From the NCBI GenBank assembly GCA_038120295.1, contig JAYOLL010000028.1, positions 1 through 47,276 on the forward strand: a stretch of DNA of 47,276 nucleotides. The letters are read 5' to 3'. Below, piece by piece: positions 16,966 to 26,006 of this stretch (position 1 is the first letter of the stretch; each line of letters begins with the position of its first letter). The position numbers were made by a program, and so were the translations under genes. Origin of the DNA: JAYOEY01 sp038120295. GTDB lineage: Bacteria > Pseudomonadota > Alphaproteobacteria > MPNO01 > UBA2964. Under the pieces are notes generated by a model. It saw nothing but the letters and a program-made list of their open reading frames with translations, did no database searches and was not told where the DNA came from.

Positions 16966-17346
16966 ATGGGGATGATCCTTTCCATCGCAGCTGGCGGCGC
17001 TGTCGGCGCTCTGGGCAGGCACTGGATCGCGGGCGGCATTCAGTCGCTTGTCGGAGCTTCCTTTCCGTTCGGCACATTGGCCGTCAACGTTATTGGATGC
17101 TGTGTCATTGGCGCTCTCGTTGTCCTGATGGCGCAGGTGTGGTCTCCGTCTCAGGAGATGCGGGCTTTTCTGACGGTTGGCATGCTGGGCGCGCTGACGA
17201 CATTCTCGACTTTCTCCATGGAGGTCGTCCTGATGACCGAGCGGGGCGACTATTTTTTCGCGGGGTTTTACGTCATTGCCTCGGTAATCCTGTCGGTCGG
17301 CGCCGTTTTCGCATCAATGGCGGCCATGCGGTGGTTTCTGTCATGA
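16966..17346 (+). CDS. crcB: Fluoride channel CrcB/FluC
   Basis: The 126-residue product has four membrane helices and the FluC landmarks GGAVGALGRHW, FPFGTLAVNVIGC and GMLGALTTFSTFSMEV. FluC dimers export fluoride. No fluoride riboswitch is possible in the 9-bp gap after rarA, so it is likely expressed constitutively with its neighbours. It overlaps the next gene by 4 bp (ATGA). Confidence 0.95.
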   Translation: MGMILSIAAGGAVGALGRHWIAGGIQSLVGASFPFGTLAVNVIGCCVIGALVVLMAQVWSPSQEMRAFLTVGMLGALTTFSTFSMEVVLMTERGDYFFAGFYVIASVILSVGAVFASMAAMRWFLS

Positions 17347-18338
17347 CCGGTGTTTCCACCTTCACAGTAGAAGAGGACGAGGCCGGTCTGCGGCTCGACC
17401 GATGGTTCCGTCGTCGTTACCCGGGCCTGACCCACGGGCGGCTGGAGAAATTGCTGCGCACCGGGCAGATCCGGCTCGATGGCGGGCGGGTAAAAGGCGC
17501 TACCCGCCTGGAGGCCGGTCAGATTGTGCGCGTTCCGCCGCTGGAAGGTTCCGACCGGGATAGAAAATCCCGGAGACCGTCGGTAAAGGCCGAGGATGCT
17601 GAATTTATTCGTTCGCTGGTTATCCATCGCGATGACCATGTGATCGCCTTGAACAAACCGCCTGGGCTCGCGGTGCAGGGCGGCAGCAAGGTTACGCGGC
17701 ATGTGGATGGCATGCTTGACGCGCTGAAATTCAAAGCCAGCGAGCGACCAAGACTGGTCCACAGGCTGGACAAGGATACAGGTGGTCTTCTTCTGCTTGC
17801 GCGGTCCGCCAGAGCGGCGTCGAGCCTTGCAGAAGCCTTTCGCGGACGTGATGCGGAGAAGACCTATTGGGCGCTGGTATCGGGCGCGCCCAGCCCGAAA
17901 GAGGGGCGCATTGATCTTGCCCTGTCCAAAGGAAGCGATGCCGGACGGGAACGGATGCTAGCCGGGCTGGACGACGGACGACGGGCTGTTACAGATTTTG
18001 CGGTTGTCGATAGCGCGGGGAGCAGAGTGGCCTGGCTGGTCCTTAAGCCGCGGTCCGGTCGGACGCATCAGCTACGCGTTCATTGTGCGGAAATAGGTAC
18101 GCCCATTGTCGGTGACCGGAAGTACGGCGATGAGAATAGCCGGATTGACGGACTGCCCGGGAGAAACCTGTTGAATCTCCATGCGAGAGGGCTCCGGATT
18201 CCCCATCCCGCGGGCGGCACTCTTTCACTGAAAGCATCGCTGAGCGCGGACATGATGAAGAACTGGAGTTTTTTCGGGTTCGATACAGACAACCCGGAGG
18301 CGGAGCGGTTGTCGGAAATGCTGGGAGACGGACGGTGA
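17343..18338 (+). CDS. RluC/RluD-family 23S rRNA pseudouridine synthase
   Basis: The 331-residue product has an N-terminal S4 RNA-binding domain (about 15-65) and a pseudouridine synthase domain with the catalytic motif HRLDKDTGG (D143). The motif PRSGRTHQLRVH lies in the C-terminal half. It converts specific uridines of 23S rRNA to pseudouridine. ATG 17343 overlaps the crcB stop. Longer readings upstream run antiparallel to nothing and overlap all of crcB, so they were not used. RluC is more likely than RluD from the position and charge, but this is not certain. Confidence 0.9.
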   Translation: MTGVSTFTVEEDEAGLRLDRWFRRRYPGLTHGRLEKLLRTGQIRLDGGRVKGATRLEAGQIVRVPPLEGSDRDRKSRRPSVKAEDAEFIRSLVIHRDDHVIALNKPPGLAVQGGSKVTRHVDGMLDALKFKASERPRLVHRLDKDTGGLLLLARSARAASSLAEAFRGRDAEKTYWALVSGAPSPKEGRIDLALSKGSDAGRERMLAGLDDGRRAVTDFAVVDSAGSRVAWLVLKPRSGRTHQLRVHCAEIGTPIVGDRKYGDENSRIDGLPGRNLLNLHARGLRIPHPAGGTLSLKASLSADMMKNWSFFGFDTDNPEAERLSEMLGDGR

Positions 18339-19015
18339 TAGGAACGGAAGCTCAGCGACTGGCAGCGTTCGATCTCGATGGTACGCTGCTGGACAGCGCA
18401 TCGTCGATTGTGGCGGGCGTCCTCGATTGCTGGAAGGCCTGCGGGTTTGAACTTCCCGAACCGGATGCCATACGAAGGATTATCGGTCTGCCCTGGGAAG
18501 AATCGATTGTTACGCTGCTGCCTGGTGCCGGCGAGCGTGAGTTCGCCATGATTCGGAGCTACCACGATGAAGTTGCTCGCGGCGAACGAACCCGGGACGT
18601 GCCCGAACAGAAGCTGTTCGGCGGGATTGAGGAACTGCTGGATGAGCTGGAAGGGCGAGGGTATCTGCTTGCGATAATTACCAGCCGGAATTCGCACAGG
18701 CTCGACGATTTGCTGGACCGGGCCGGCATCGCCGGTCGGTTCGTGTCTCTCAAGACGACCGATCATGGGCCGGGAAAACCCCGGCCCGATCTCATGTTGC
18801 AGACCTTATCCGAGCTCGGTGTCGACCGTCGCGATACCGTCATGATCGGCGATACCACGTTCGATATCCAGATGGCGCGTAACGCCGGTACGTCTGCGAT
18901 CGGGGTAGAATGGGGCGTCCATGAAGCACATGAACTCCGCGAAGCAGGCGCGCATCACGTCGCCGAAGCGGTTCATGAGTTACCAGCGGCGATCGAGCGG
19001 TTGGTCGCACGCTGA
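18335..19015 (+). CDS. HAD-family phosphatase (phosphoglycolate phosphatase-like)
   Basis: The 226-residue product has HAD motif I FDLDGTLLDS (nucleophile Asp near residue 13), motif II IITSRNS, a Lys in motif III, and motif IV MIGDTTFDIQMARNAG. The cap inserts after motif I as in the Gph group. The start is GTG 18335 overlapping the pseudouridine synthase stop (GTGA). The substrate is not shown. Phosphoglycolate phosphatase or a general small-molecule phosphatase is likely. Confidence 0.88.
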   Translation: MIGTEAQRLAAFDLDGTLLDSASSIVAGVLDCWKACGFELPEPDAIRRIIGLPWEESIVTLLPGAGEREFAMIRSYHDEVARGERTRDVPEQKLFGGIEELLDELEGRGYLLAIITSRNSHRLDDLLDRAGIAGRFVSLKTTDHGPGKPRPDLMLQTLSELGVDRRDTVMIGDTTFDIQMARNAGTSAIGVEWGVHEAHELREAGAHHVAEAVHELPAAIERLVAR

Positions 19016-19027
19016 ACGGTACTGGGC

Positions 19028-19723
19028 ATGAAACGTTTTTACGAGGAGGCGGCCGCCGAACACCTCGGCAAGAGCTGGCGGGTGACCCTGGATGGGCGGA
19101 CTGTCAAAACGCCTGGGGCCCGCGACCTGTTGGTTCCATTTGAAGGCCTCGCCATCGCTCTCGCCGATGAATGGGGCGCGCAGATGGAGGAGATCGACCC
19201 TGCAGCGATGCCTCTTACGCGGCTTGCAAACACCGCGATAGACCGGACGGCGTCGCTTCGCGAATCCGTTATCGAGGAAGTCGCGGGTTACGGGGCTTCG
19301 GACCTGCTGTGTTACCGGGTTTCGGACCCGGCCGAACTTGTCGACCGACAGAGCGCAAACTGGGACCCGTTGCTGGACTGGGTTGGAAAGCACTTTTCGG
19401 CGAATTTGTCGGTTACGACGGATATTACTCCCCTAGAGCAGGACAACGAGGCGCTGCTCGCGATTTACAGCGCTGTCGCGCGGAAAAACGATTTTGCCCT
19501 CACCGGTCTGCATGCCACGACAGGGCTATGCGGTTCCGTTGTTATCGGACTGGCTTTGGCCGAAACGGTACTACCCGCTGAAAAAGCCTGGCAGTGCGCT
19601 ATTCTTGACGAGATGTATCAGGCCGAACAGTGGGGCGTCGATGCTGACGCGGAACAGCGCTGGAAAGCCATGCGGGACGAGATCGCGGCAGCGACGCTAT
19701 TCATGGATCTATCGCGCGATTAA
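19028..19723 (+). CDS. ATP12-family F1-ATPase assembly chaperone
   Basis: The 231-residue product begins MKRFYEEAAAEH and has the ATP12 segments VTLDGRTVKTPG, ADEWGAQMEEIDPAAMPLTR and NTAIDR. ATP12 protects the alpha subunit of F1-ATPase until it joins the complex. The family is found in mitochondria and alphaproteobacteria, which supports the taxonomic call. It is the last gene of the + strand run and overlaps convergent lipB by 23 bp. Confidence 0.93.
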   Translation: MKRFYEEAAAEHLGKSWRVTLDGRTVKTPGARDLLVPFEGLAIALADEWGAQMEEIDPAAMPLTRLANTAIDRTASLRESVIEEVAGYGASDLLCYRVSDPAELVDRQSANWDPLLDWVGKHFSANLSVTTDITPLEQDNEALLAIYSAVARKNDFALTGLHATTGLCGSVVIGLALAETVLPAEKAWQCAILDEMYQAEQWGVDADAEQRWKAMRDEIAAATLFMDLSRD

Positions 19724-20393
19724 AGACGGCGGAAAAGTTGCGTTTAAGGGCGTCTCCGGCCTCTTCGGAGGTCACCGGCAGGCCCAGGTCGACCAGAGAC
19801 GTGACGCCATGTTCGGCTATGCCGCAGGGAACGATACCCGCATAGTGATCGAGATTCGGCTCCACGTTTAGCGCGATGCCGTGATAGCTCACCCAGCGGC
19901 GGACGCGAACGCCGATGGCGGCGATCTTGTCTTCCTTGCCCTGGCCGCGGTCGACCCAGATACCGACGCGTCCGATTCGGCGCTCACCGCGCACAGCGAA
20001 ATCGGCCAGGGTTGAGATCAGCCATTCTTCCAGATCGTGGACGTACTGCCGGACATCGTTGCGGCGGTGCGTCAGGTCCATCAATACATAGGCGATGATC
20101 TGACCGGGGCCGTGATAGGTATACTGACCCCCGCGCCCCGTTTGGAATACGGGAAACCTGTCCGGTTCAAGCAGGTCGGTATCGCGGGCGCTGGTGCCGG
20201 CGGTGTAAAGCGGCGGATGTTCGAGCAGCCAGACGCATTCAGGTGCTTTACCGGCCTGGATCGCGGCGACCCGCTCCTCCATCCAGGCGACAGCGTCCGT
20301 ATAGGGCGTCGGCTGCCCAAGCGTCGAACGCCATTCAACGGATGCAAGAGCTGAATTTTCATCAGGTTTGGCCATCGGCCTTGCAGTTACCAT
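19701..20393 (-). CDS. lipB: Octanoyl-[ACP]:protein N-octanoyltransferase LipB
   Basis: The 230-residue product has the LipB signature RGGQYTYHGPGQ (87-98), the catalytic lysine K156 in DKIAAIGVRV, the segment HGIALNV, and the catalytic cysteine C190 in VPCGI. It moves octanoyl groups from acyl carrier protein to lipoyl domains, the first step of lipoate synthesis. A second ATG at 20375 fits an AAGG ribosome binding site and would give 224 aa, so the start is uncertain by six residues. It is convergent with the ATP12 gene. Confidence 0.94.
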   Translation of the reverse strand: MVTARPMAKPDENSALASVEWRSTLGQPTPYTDAVAWMEERVAAIQAGKAPECVWLLEHPPLYTAGTSARDTDLLEPDRFPVFQTGRGGQYTYHGPGQIIAYVLMDLTHRRNDVRQYVHDLEEWLISTLADFAVRGERRIGRVGIWVDRGQGKEDKIAAIGVRVRRWVSYHGIALNVEPNLDHYAGIVPCGIAEHGVTSLVDLGLPVTSEEAGDALKRNFSAVFNRAIDP

Positions 20394-20456
20394 GGCAATT
20401 TGCTATCTCCGCGACAGACTTTATCGGTTGGTATATAACAGTTTTCAGCGAAACAT

Positions 20457-20543
20457 GCGGTCGTGGCGGAACTGGTAGACGCGCAGCGTTGAGGTCGCTG
20501 TGGGAGCAATCCCGTGGAAGTTCGAGTCTTCTCGACCGCACCA
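20457..20543 (+). tRNA. tRNA-Leu (anticodon GAG)
   Basis: The acceptor stem GCGGTCG (20457-20463) pairs with CGACCGC (20533-20539), followed by A and encoded CCA. The anticodon stem CAGCG/CGCTG holds the loop TTGAGGT, giving anticodon GAG (reads CUC/CUU). A long variable arm TGGGAGCAATCCCG marks a class II tRNA, and the T loop TTCGAGT is standard. A TATAAC -10-like box lies 18 bp upstream (20434-20439), and a terminator follows. Confidence 0.95.
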
Positions 20544-20548
20544 TATTT

Positions 20549-20586
20549 CGGGTCCGCTGCTGAGGCATGCGGACCCGATTTTCTTT
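20549..20586 (+). terminator. Intrinsic terminator after tRNA-Leu
   Basis: CGGGTCCGC (20549-20557) pairs with GCGGACCCG (20569-20577) across an 11-nt loop, followed by ATTTTCTTT. It starts six bases after the tRNA CCA end and isolates the tRNA from mgtE. Confidence 0.88.
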
Positions 20587-20635
20587 GAGTCACCGGTTTT
20601 CATCAGACCCTTAAGGCGAGACGGGGAAACGGATC

Positions 20636-22027
20636 ATGGCCGAAGCTGAACTCGCCGAGGAAACAGCGCCCGTCCAGGCCGAGGAGTTGCTCGGCCTTAG
20701 TACCGACCTGGTGGGCGATCTTTCGCTGGCCCTCGAAGACGAGCACAGGTTCGAGGCGCGATTGCTGGTGGAGGCGCTTCGTGCCCCCGAACTGGCGGAT
20801 ATTCTGCAGCTCCTCCGTCCCGACCTGCGACTCCGTCTGATTGAGTATCTGCGGCCGGATTTCGACCCCGAGATCCTGCCGGAGCTCGAGGACGACGTCC
20901 GAGATGAGGTCGCGGACCAGATGGGAACGCGGGCACTGGCGCGCGCTATCGCCCGCCTCGATTCCGACGATGCTCTGTCGCTGATTCTGACCCTCGAGGA
21001 AAGCAAGCAGCGCCGGGTTCTCCATGCCATTCCGGAAGAGTTGCGGGACATTCTTGAAGAGGGTCTGGCCTTTCCGGAGGACAGCGCCGGGCGTCTCATG
21101 GATCGCGATTTCGTCGCGGTGCCTTCCTTCTGGTCGGTCGGCGAAACCATCGATTACATGCGTGAAGCGGATGATCTGCCGCAGGATTTCTACGATCTCT
21201 TCGTCGTCGACCCGCGACACCGGGCCATCGGCCGGGTTTCATTGAGCCATGTTCTGCGCAACCAGCGTCCCGTGAAGATTAGCACTCTGATGGATTCCGA
21301 CCTTGTCAGCGTTCCGGCCGTCATGGACCAGGAAGAAGTCGCCTATCTGTTCGCGCAGCAGAACATCGTTTCAGCGCCCGTTGTAGATGATGCCGGGCGC
21401 CTGATCGGCATTGTCACGGTCGACGATGTCCTGGATGTCATCGCCGAAGAAGCGGAAGAGGACATCATGCTTTTGGCCGGTGTTCAGAACGACGATCTCT
21501 ACGCGGCGGCCCTGCAGACCGGCCGTTCCCGGTTTTCGTGGCTGTTCGTCAATCTTCTTACCGCGATCATGGCGTCAGTTGTGATTGGCTTTTTCGAGGG
21601 AACTCTTGAGCAGATCGTAATCCTCGCTGTTCTGATGCCTATCGTCGCCTCAATGGGGGGCAACGCGGGAACCCAGACGATGACGGTTGCCGTTCGCGCG
21701 CTGGCGACGAAGGAACTGACGCCGGCGAATGCATTGCGCGTGACCGGAAAGGAAGCGCTGGTCGGGCTCTATAACGGTCTGCTGTTTGCCCTTCTGATAG
21801 GCGGCGTCGCCTGGTACTGGGCGGATTCATTCGCAGTCGGTGCGATTATGTCGACTTCCATGTTGGCGACGCTGGTTATCGCAGCGCTGGCCGGGATGGG
21901 GATACCGCTGGCGCTGGCGCGGACCGGAGTAGACCCCGCGGTGGCTTCGGGCGTGATTTTGACGACCGTGACCGATGTTGTTGCCTTTTCGGTCTTTCTC
22001 GGGCTTGCAGCGTCGTTGCTGTTATGA
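20636..22027 (+). CDS. mgtE: Magnesium transporter MgtE
   Basis: The 463-residue product has the MgtE N domain (1 to about 130), two CBS domains (about 135-255) and a C-terminal membrane domain with five helices. The pore-region motif MPIVASMGGNAGTQTMTVAV is clear. MgtE is a gated Mg2+ channel of the inner membrane that closes when cytosolic Mg2+ is high. The 49-bp gap after the tRNA terminator is too short for a Mg2+ riboswitch. The stop overlaps the next gene by 4 bp. Confidence 0.94.
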   Translation: MAEAELAEETAPVQAEELLGLSTDLVGDLSLALEDEHRFEARLLVEALRAPELADILQLLRPDLRLRLIEYLRPDFDPEILPELEDDVRDEVADQMGTRALARAIARLDSDDALSLILTLEESKQRRVLHAIPEELRDILEEGLAFPEDSAGRLMDRDFVAVPSFWSVGETIDYMREADDLPQDFYDLFVVDPRHRAIGRVSLSHVLRNQRPVKISTLMDSDLVSVPAVMDQEEVAYLFAQQNIVSAPVVDDAGRLIGIVTVDDVLDVIAEEAEEDIMLLAGVQNDDLYAAALQTGRSRFSWLFVNLLTAIMASVVIGFFEGTLEQIVILAVLMPIVASMGGNAGTQTMTVAVRALATKELTPANALRVTGKEALVGLYNGLLFALLIGGVAWYWADSFAVGAIMSTSMLATLVIAALAGMGIPLALARTGVDPAVASGVILTTVTDVVAFSVFLGLAASLLL

Positions 22028-23397
22028 CGGTAGCGCGTTCCATAGCCGCGGTGGCGTGCCTTGCTGCGGCCGTTCTGATTGCCTGGTCCTATACCGGAAC
22101 TGCGTCGGGCGGACTCCTGCGGACGGCCGGGATCGTTACTCTCACCATCGGCCTGCTGGCGACAGTTGCCCTCCCGGAGTTTCTGACGGCCCTTATATTT
22201 TTCTTTCTGTGCGTTGTGCTCGCTGTCGCGCCGCCCGAAGTGGTGTTCTCCGGATTCTATTCGGGCGCAATCTGGCTGGTATTCGGCGGATTGATGATCG
22301 GCGCGGCTATCGATGTGACGGGGCTTGGCGAACGGGTCGCCGGCGTCCTCGAACGGCGCTTCGCCGACAGCTATTTCAAGGCGGTCCTCGGTACGGTTCT
22401 TCTGATGCTGGTTCTTGCGTTCCTGATGCCGTCGTCGCTAGGTCGGATCACCATCATGCTTCCCATCGTCATGGCGCTCGCTGACCGGCTGGGGTTCGCG
22501 CCCGGCAGCAACGGAAGGGCAGGGCTTATCCTCGCTGTCGCGCTTGGGTCGATCACGCCGACTTTCGCGATCCTGCCGGCATGCGTGCCGAATGTGGTTC
22601 TCGCGGGGGCGGCGGAAGCCATCCATTCAATCCAGTTTGCCTATAGCGATTACCTTCTGATCCATTTCCCGGTTATCGGCGTGCTCGGGACGATGGCCTT
22701 GCCCGTCTTTATCTGTCTTCTGTTTCGCGACAGGGTTCAGCCCCAGGAATCGGCAGGAGAGCAAAGCGCGATGAGCTCGTCAGAGAAGAGATTGATCGGT
22801 TTTCTCCTGATCGCCCTCTGCCTGTGGGTTACGGATACCGTTCACGGGATTGCACCGGCCTGGGTTGCGCTGGGAACGGGGATTGTCTGCACCCTGCCGG
22901 TCGTGGGCGTCATGAAACCGGTAACGGTCATGGAAAAGGTCAGTTTCGGCCCGATCCTGTTTCTTGCCGCTTTCGTCGGAATGGGAGCCGTCATCACCCA
23001 TGCCGGTCTGGGCGAGGCCCTGGGTGGCTGGTTGATCGAGCGCCTGGAATTCAGCAAGGAGACACGTTTCTCGGATTTCGCTTCAATGATCGGCCTTGGC
23101 GTGCTGTTGCAGCTCGTTACGACTCTGCCGGGTCAGCCGGCGATCATGACCAGCTTTGCGGAGACCCTGGCAGGCGCCACGGGGTGGCCCCTGATGACTG
23201 TTCTCATGACGTCGGTATCGGGCTGGGCGCTGGTCATGTTTCCCTACCAGGCGCCGCCGCTGGTGGCGACCCGAGCGCTTACAGGCCTTAGCGTAGGATC
23301 TTTCATTCGCCTGATGCTGCCTTTGGCCTTGTTCGGCTGGATTGTAATGGTGCCGCTCCAGTTCTTCTGGTGGCGCGCACTGGGCCTCTTTTCTTAG
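22024..23397 (+). CDS. SLC13-family anion/Na+ symporter-like permease
   Basis: The 457-residue product is highly hydrophobic with about twelve membrane segments. The segments GGLMIGAAIDVTGLGERVAG, PSSLGRITIMLPIVMALADR and ITPTFAILPACVPN fit the DASS/SLC13 or ion-transporter superfamily of di- and tricarboxylate or sulfate carriers. Its ATG overlaps the mgtE stop, so both are one operon. The substrate cannot be told from sequence. Confidence 0.8.
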   Translation: MTVARSIAAVACLAAAVLIAWSYTGTASGGLLRTAGIVTLTIGLLATVALPEFLTALIFFFLCVVLAVAPPEVVFSGFYSGAIWLVFGGLMIGAAIDVTGLGERVAGVLERRFADSYFKAVLGTVLLMLVLAFLMPSSLGRITIMLPIVMALADRLGFAPGSNGRAGLILAVALGSITPTFAILPACVPNVVLAGAAEAIHSIQFAYSDYLLIHFPVIGVLGTMALPVFICLLFRDRVQPQESAGEQSAMSSSEKRLIGFLLIALCLWVTDTVHGIAPAWVALGTGIVCTLPVVGVMKPVTVMEKVSFGPILFLAAFVGMGAVITHAGLGEALGGWLIERLEFSKETRFSDFASMIGLGVLLQLVTTLPGQPAIMTSFAETLAGATGWPLMTVLMTSVSGWALVMFPYQAPPLVATRALTGLSVGSFIRLMLPLALFGWIVMVPLQFFWWRALGLFS

Positions 23398-23435
23398 GTT
23401 TTTCAGGACGGACCGATCAGACCTGGTCCGCATCC

Positions 23436-23450
23436 TTAACCGAAATTTAG
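23436..23450 (+). promoter_or_regulatory. Possible CtrA-binding site upstream of response regulator
   Basis: TTAA (23436-23439), seven bases, then TTAG (23447-23450). This is one mismatch from TTAA-N7-TTAA, the consensus of the alphaproteobacterial regulator CtrA. It lies about 98 bp before the response-regulator ATG. A single one-mismatch site can arise by chance. Confidence 0.35.
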
Positions 23451-23547
23451 CGGCGCTTCGCTGAAGATACCCCTTACGCGAAATCTGTTCGGGGCGCGGT
23501 TCGGTGGCGACTGCCGGAACCCCGAACCGGTCGGGGTGAGATGCCTG

Positions 23548-24111
23548 ATGCAGAACGAGTCCAGATATTCGCTGGAGAACCTTAAGGTTTTCATCATTGA
23601 TGATAATCGCCACATGCGGCGTCTCCTGCAATCCATCCTGAATGCGCTGGGTGTAACGGATATTGCGGAATCCGGGAACGCGGTCGAGGCATACGAAGCT
23701 CTTCGCGATTTCGAAGCCGATGTGGTAATCGTCGACTGGCATATGAAGCCGATGAACGGGATCGAGTTTGTCCGGAAGGTTCGGAATTCAGACGACAGTT
23801 TCAATCAGTATGTGCCTATCATCATGCTGTCGGGATATGCCGACATCGATCGCATAACCGAGGCGCGCGATACAGGCGTCAATGAATTCATGGCCAAGCC
23901 GATTTCCGGCGCTGCGCTCTACAAGCGCTTCCTCTCGATCATTGAGCACCCGCGTCCTTTCGTGCGAACCAGATCGTATTTCGGACCGGATCGCCGACGG
24001 CAGAAGCTCGGTCCGCCAAAGGGTTGGCCGGAGCGGCGGAAGGATGAACGTAAGGAAAACAAGAGCAGGGCGCCCTTGGTGACTCTGCCGAAAGCGACGC
24101 TTTCTTCCTGA
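23548..24111 (+). CDS. Stand-alone response regulator receiver protein with basic tail
   Basis: Residues 11-134 of the 187-residue product form a CheY-like receiver with acidic pocket D18/D19, phosphoacceptor D63 (VDWHMKPMNG) and K117 (FMAKPIS). The 50-residue tail is basic and carries SYFGPDRRRQKLG, a short motif seen in other alphaproteobacterial receivers (recalled). No DNA-binding domain is visible. ATG 23548 follows GGTGAG, while GTG 23536 would add four residues. The partner kinase is not in the window. It likely acts by protein contact. Confidence 0.88.
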   Translation: MQNESRYSLENLKVFIIDDNRHMRRLLQSILNALGVTDIAESGNAVEAYEALRDFEADVVIVDWHMKPMNGIEFVRKVRNSDDSFNQYVPIIMLSGYADIDRITEARDTGVNEFMAKPISGAALYKRFLSIIEHPRPFVRTRSYFGPDRRRQKLGPPKGWPERRKDERKENKSRAPLVTLPKATLSS

Positions 24112-24222
24112 TTCCGGCATTCCGCCAGAATGTCATCTGGAGGGTCCGGGGGTGAACTGTCGGGCTGTTCCGTTTAATCTTCGAATTATGAAGAGGACCT
24201 TCTCAAACGATGTTTTGCTCTC

Positions 24223-24648
24223 GTGACCGTACATCTCGTTAAAATCGCGGTGGGTATCGAAAGTCTTGAGCATCTGCGAGAGATTCAGGCGCAACGGATC
24301 GGCGCGGGAAACGGAAAGTTGCGCCATATGACGCGCAACAGGCCTCGCCGGGAGGATGAAGTCCTCGACGGCGGGTGCATTTACTGGATCATCAAAGGAT
24401 ATATCCGCGCGCGTCAGCGGATAATCTGTTTCGAAGATGCGGTGGGGCGCAACGGACGCAAACGCTGCGCGCTTGTTCTCGACCCCGAACTTGAACGGAC
24501 GGCCCTCATGCCGCACCGGCCGATACAGGGCTGGCGTTATATGGAGGCCGAAGCCGCCCCTGCGGTCGCGGAGGAGTGGGATACGGAGGCGGAAGAAACC
24601 CTGCCGGAGGGTATGGCGGAAGAGCTGCGGGCGCTGGGTTTGCTATGA
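24223..24648 (+). CDS. DUF1489 family protein
   Basis: The 141-residue product begins MTVHLVKIAVGIESLEHL and has the conserved core DEVLDGGCIYWIIKGYIRAR, typical of DUF1489, a family of unknown function common in alphaproteobacteria. The start is GTG 24223 and no ribosome binding site is visible before it, so the mRNA may be leaderless. The C-terminal 40 residues are acidic. No function can be assigned. Confidence 0.87.
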   Translation: MTVHLVKIAVGIESLEHLREIQAQRIGAGNGKLRHMTRNRPRREDEVLDGGCIYWIIKGYIRARQRIICFEDAVGRNGRKRCALVLDPELERTALMPHRPIQGWRYMEAEAAPAVAEEWDTEAEETLPEGMAEELRALGLL

Positions 24649-24723
24649 CGGCAAAAAAATCATTGGCGTATAGGAAGGTATGAGATTTAATGCCCTTACA
24701 CAAATTGTCTTCCAATCGATTGC

Positions 24724-25908
24724 ATGGCTGAAAAAATTCTCATAGCCGGGGCCGGGATCGGCGGGCTTGCGACGGCGTCGTGCCTGATGAAGGCTGGCTA
24801 CGATGTCGAAATGTATGAGCAGGCGCCGGAATTGACGGAGGTGGGCGCGGGCATTCAGCTTGCTGCCAACGCGATGCATGTGCTGAACGATATCGGGCTT
24901 GGGCCGGCATTATCGAAAACCGGGGTCCGGCCGGGCGCCTATGTTTTCCGCTTGCACGATACGGGGGAGGAGATAGCCCGTTTTGCCCTGTCGGATGAGC
25001 ATGAGGCAATGCACGGGGCACCTTATTACCAGGCGCACCGCTCCGACCTGCTCGATCTTCTGGTGGCGAAGGCGCGGGAGTTCAAGCCTGACGTCATTAA
25101 TCTGAACAGCACGGTTACGGGGTTCGAGGAAGACGATGACGGTGTCACTCTTCTGCTGGCGGATGGCAGGCGACCGCGCGGCGATATTCTGATTGGCGCG
25201 GACGGGCTTAAATCCGTCATCCGGGCACAGATCGCCGGGCGGGCGGCGAGGGCGGATTATACCGGCGATGCCGCGTGGCGGATCGTGGTGCCGGTCGAAA
25301 AACTGCCGAAGGATTTTCTGGAGCCCGTGATGTCTGTCTTTATGGGGCCGCACCGGCATGTCGTCTGCTATTACTTGCGGCGGGGAAAGCTGCTCAATTT
25401 TGTAGGTTGTGTTGAAACCGAGGAAGTTTCGGAAGAAAGCTGGACAGCGAAATTTTCCTGGGAGAAGCTGAAGTCGGATTTCGAGGGTTGGCACCCGGCG
25501 ATCCAGAGCGTGATCGATGCCGCCGACCGGGATGCCTGTTTTCGCTGGTCGCTTCATTACCGCAACGCCAGCACCGTCTGGAATACCAGACGCGTCACCA
25601 TCATGGGTGACGCAGCGCACCCGACGCTGCCCTATCTCGCCCAGGGGGCCTGCATGGCGATCGAGGACGGCGCAGTGCTGACCCGCGCGCTAGGGATGAA
25701 GGACGATCCGGCGGAAGCGCTCGATCTTTTTGTCCGCAACCGGATCGACCGGACGACGCGGATTGTCGAGCAGTCGACCTATAATCGCGAGTTGTTCCAT
25801 CTGCCGAGCGAAGATGAGATCCGCGCTCGTTTCGCCAATCGGGACGAAGGCAAGGATCGCAATACCTGGCTATACTCCTACAACGCCCTGACCGTGCCGC
25901 TGGAGTAG
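24724..25908 (+). CDS. FAD-dependent aromatic hydroxylase (salicylate / 3-hydroxybenzoate hydroxylase-like)
   Basis: The 394-residue product is a group A flavoprotein monooxygenase. It has the ADP-binding motif GAGIGG (9-14), GADG (158-161) for FAD/NADPH, and the flavin motif GDAAHPTLPYLAQGACMAIE beginning at residue 295. Such enzymes use NAD(P)H and O2 to hydroxylate, and sometimes decarboxylate, phenolic substrates. The overall pattern is closest to salicylate 1-monooxygenase or 3-hydroxybenzoate 6-hydroxylase. The substrate is unproven. No clear ribosome binding site precedes the ATG. It opens the catabolic island and points the same way as the aldolase gene 98 bp downstream. Confidence 0.88.
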   Translation: MAEKILIAGAGIGGLATASCLMKAGYDVEMYEQAPELTEVGAGIQLAANAMHVLNDIGLGPALSKTGVRPGAYVFRLHDTGEEIARFALSDEHEAMHGAPYYQAHRSDLLDLLVAKAREFKPDVINLNSTVTGFEEDDDGVTLLLADGRRPRGDILIGADGLKSVIRAQIAGRAARADYTGDAAWRIVVPVEKLPKDFLEPVMSVFMGPHRHVVCYYLRRGKLLNFVGCVETEEVSEESWTAKFSWEKLKSDFEGWHPAIQSVIDAADRDACFRWSLHYRNASTVWNTRRVTIMGDAAHPTLPYLAQGACMAIEDGAVLTRALGMKDDPAEALDLFVRNRIDRTTRIVEQSTYNRELFHLPSEDEIRARFANRDEGKDRNTWLYSYNALTVPLE

Positions 25909-26006
25909 GGAAGACCTGCTTCTCCTTCTTTGATGCACTGGCTTGCTCCCCAGGGGAAGCGGCGCTAGCGTGCCCCATCCAATTCGAACAGATCCGGGAG
26001 GTAACA

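Noticed and set aside
16881..17342. Upstream extension of the pseudouridine synthase
   Set aside because: It would cover all of crcB in another frame. The conserved S4 domain begins just after ATG 17343.
20587..20635. Mg2+ riboswitch before mgtE
   Set aside because: The 49-bp gap after the tRNA terminator is too short for an M-box or similar element.
23410..23431. Hairpin CGGACC/GGTCCG after the SLC13-type gene as a terminator
   Set aside because: Only six base pairs and no U tract follow, so it does not meet the form of an intrinsic terminator.
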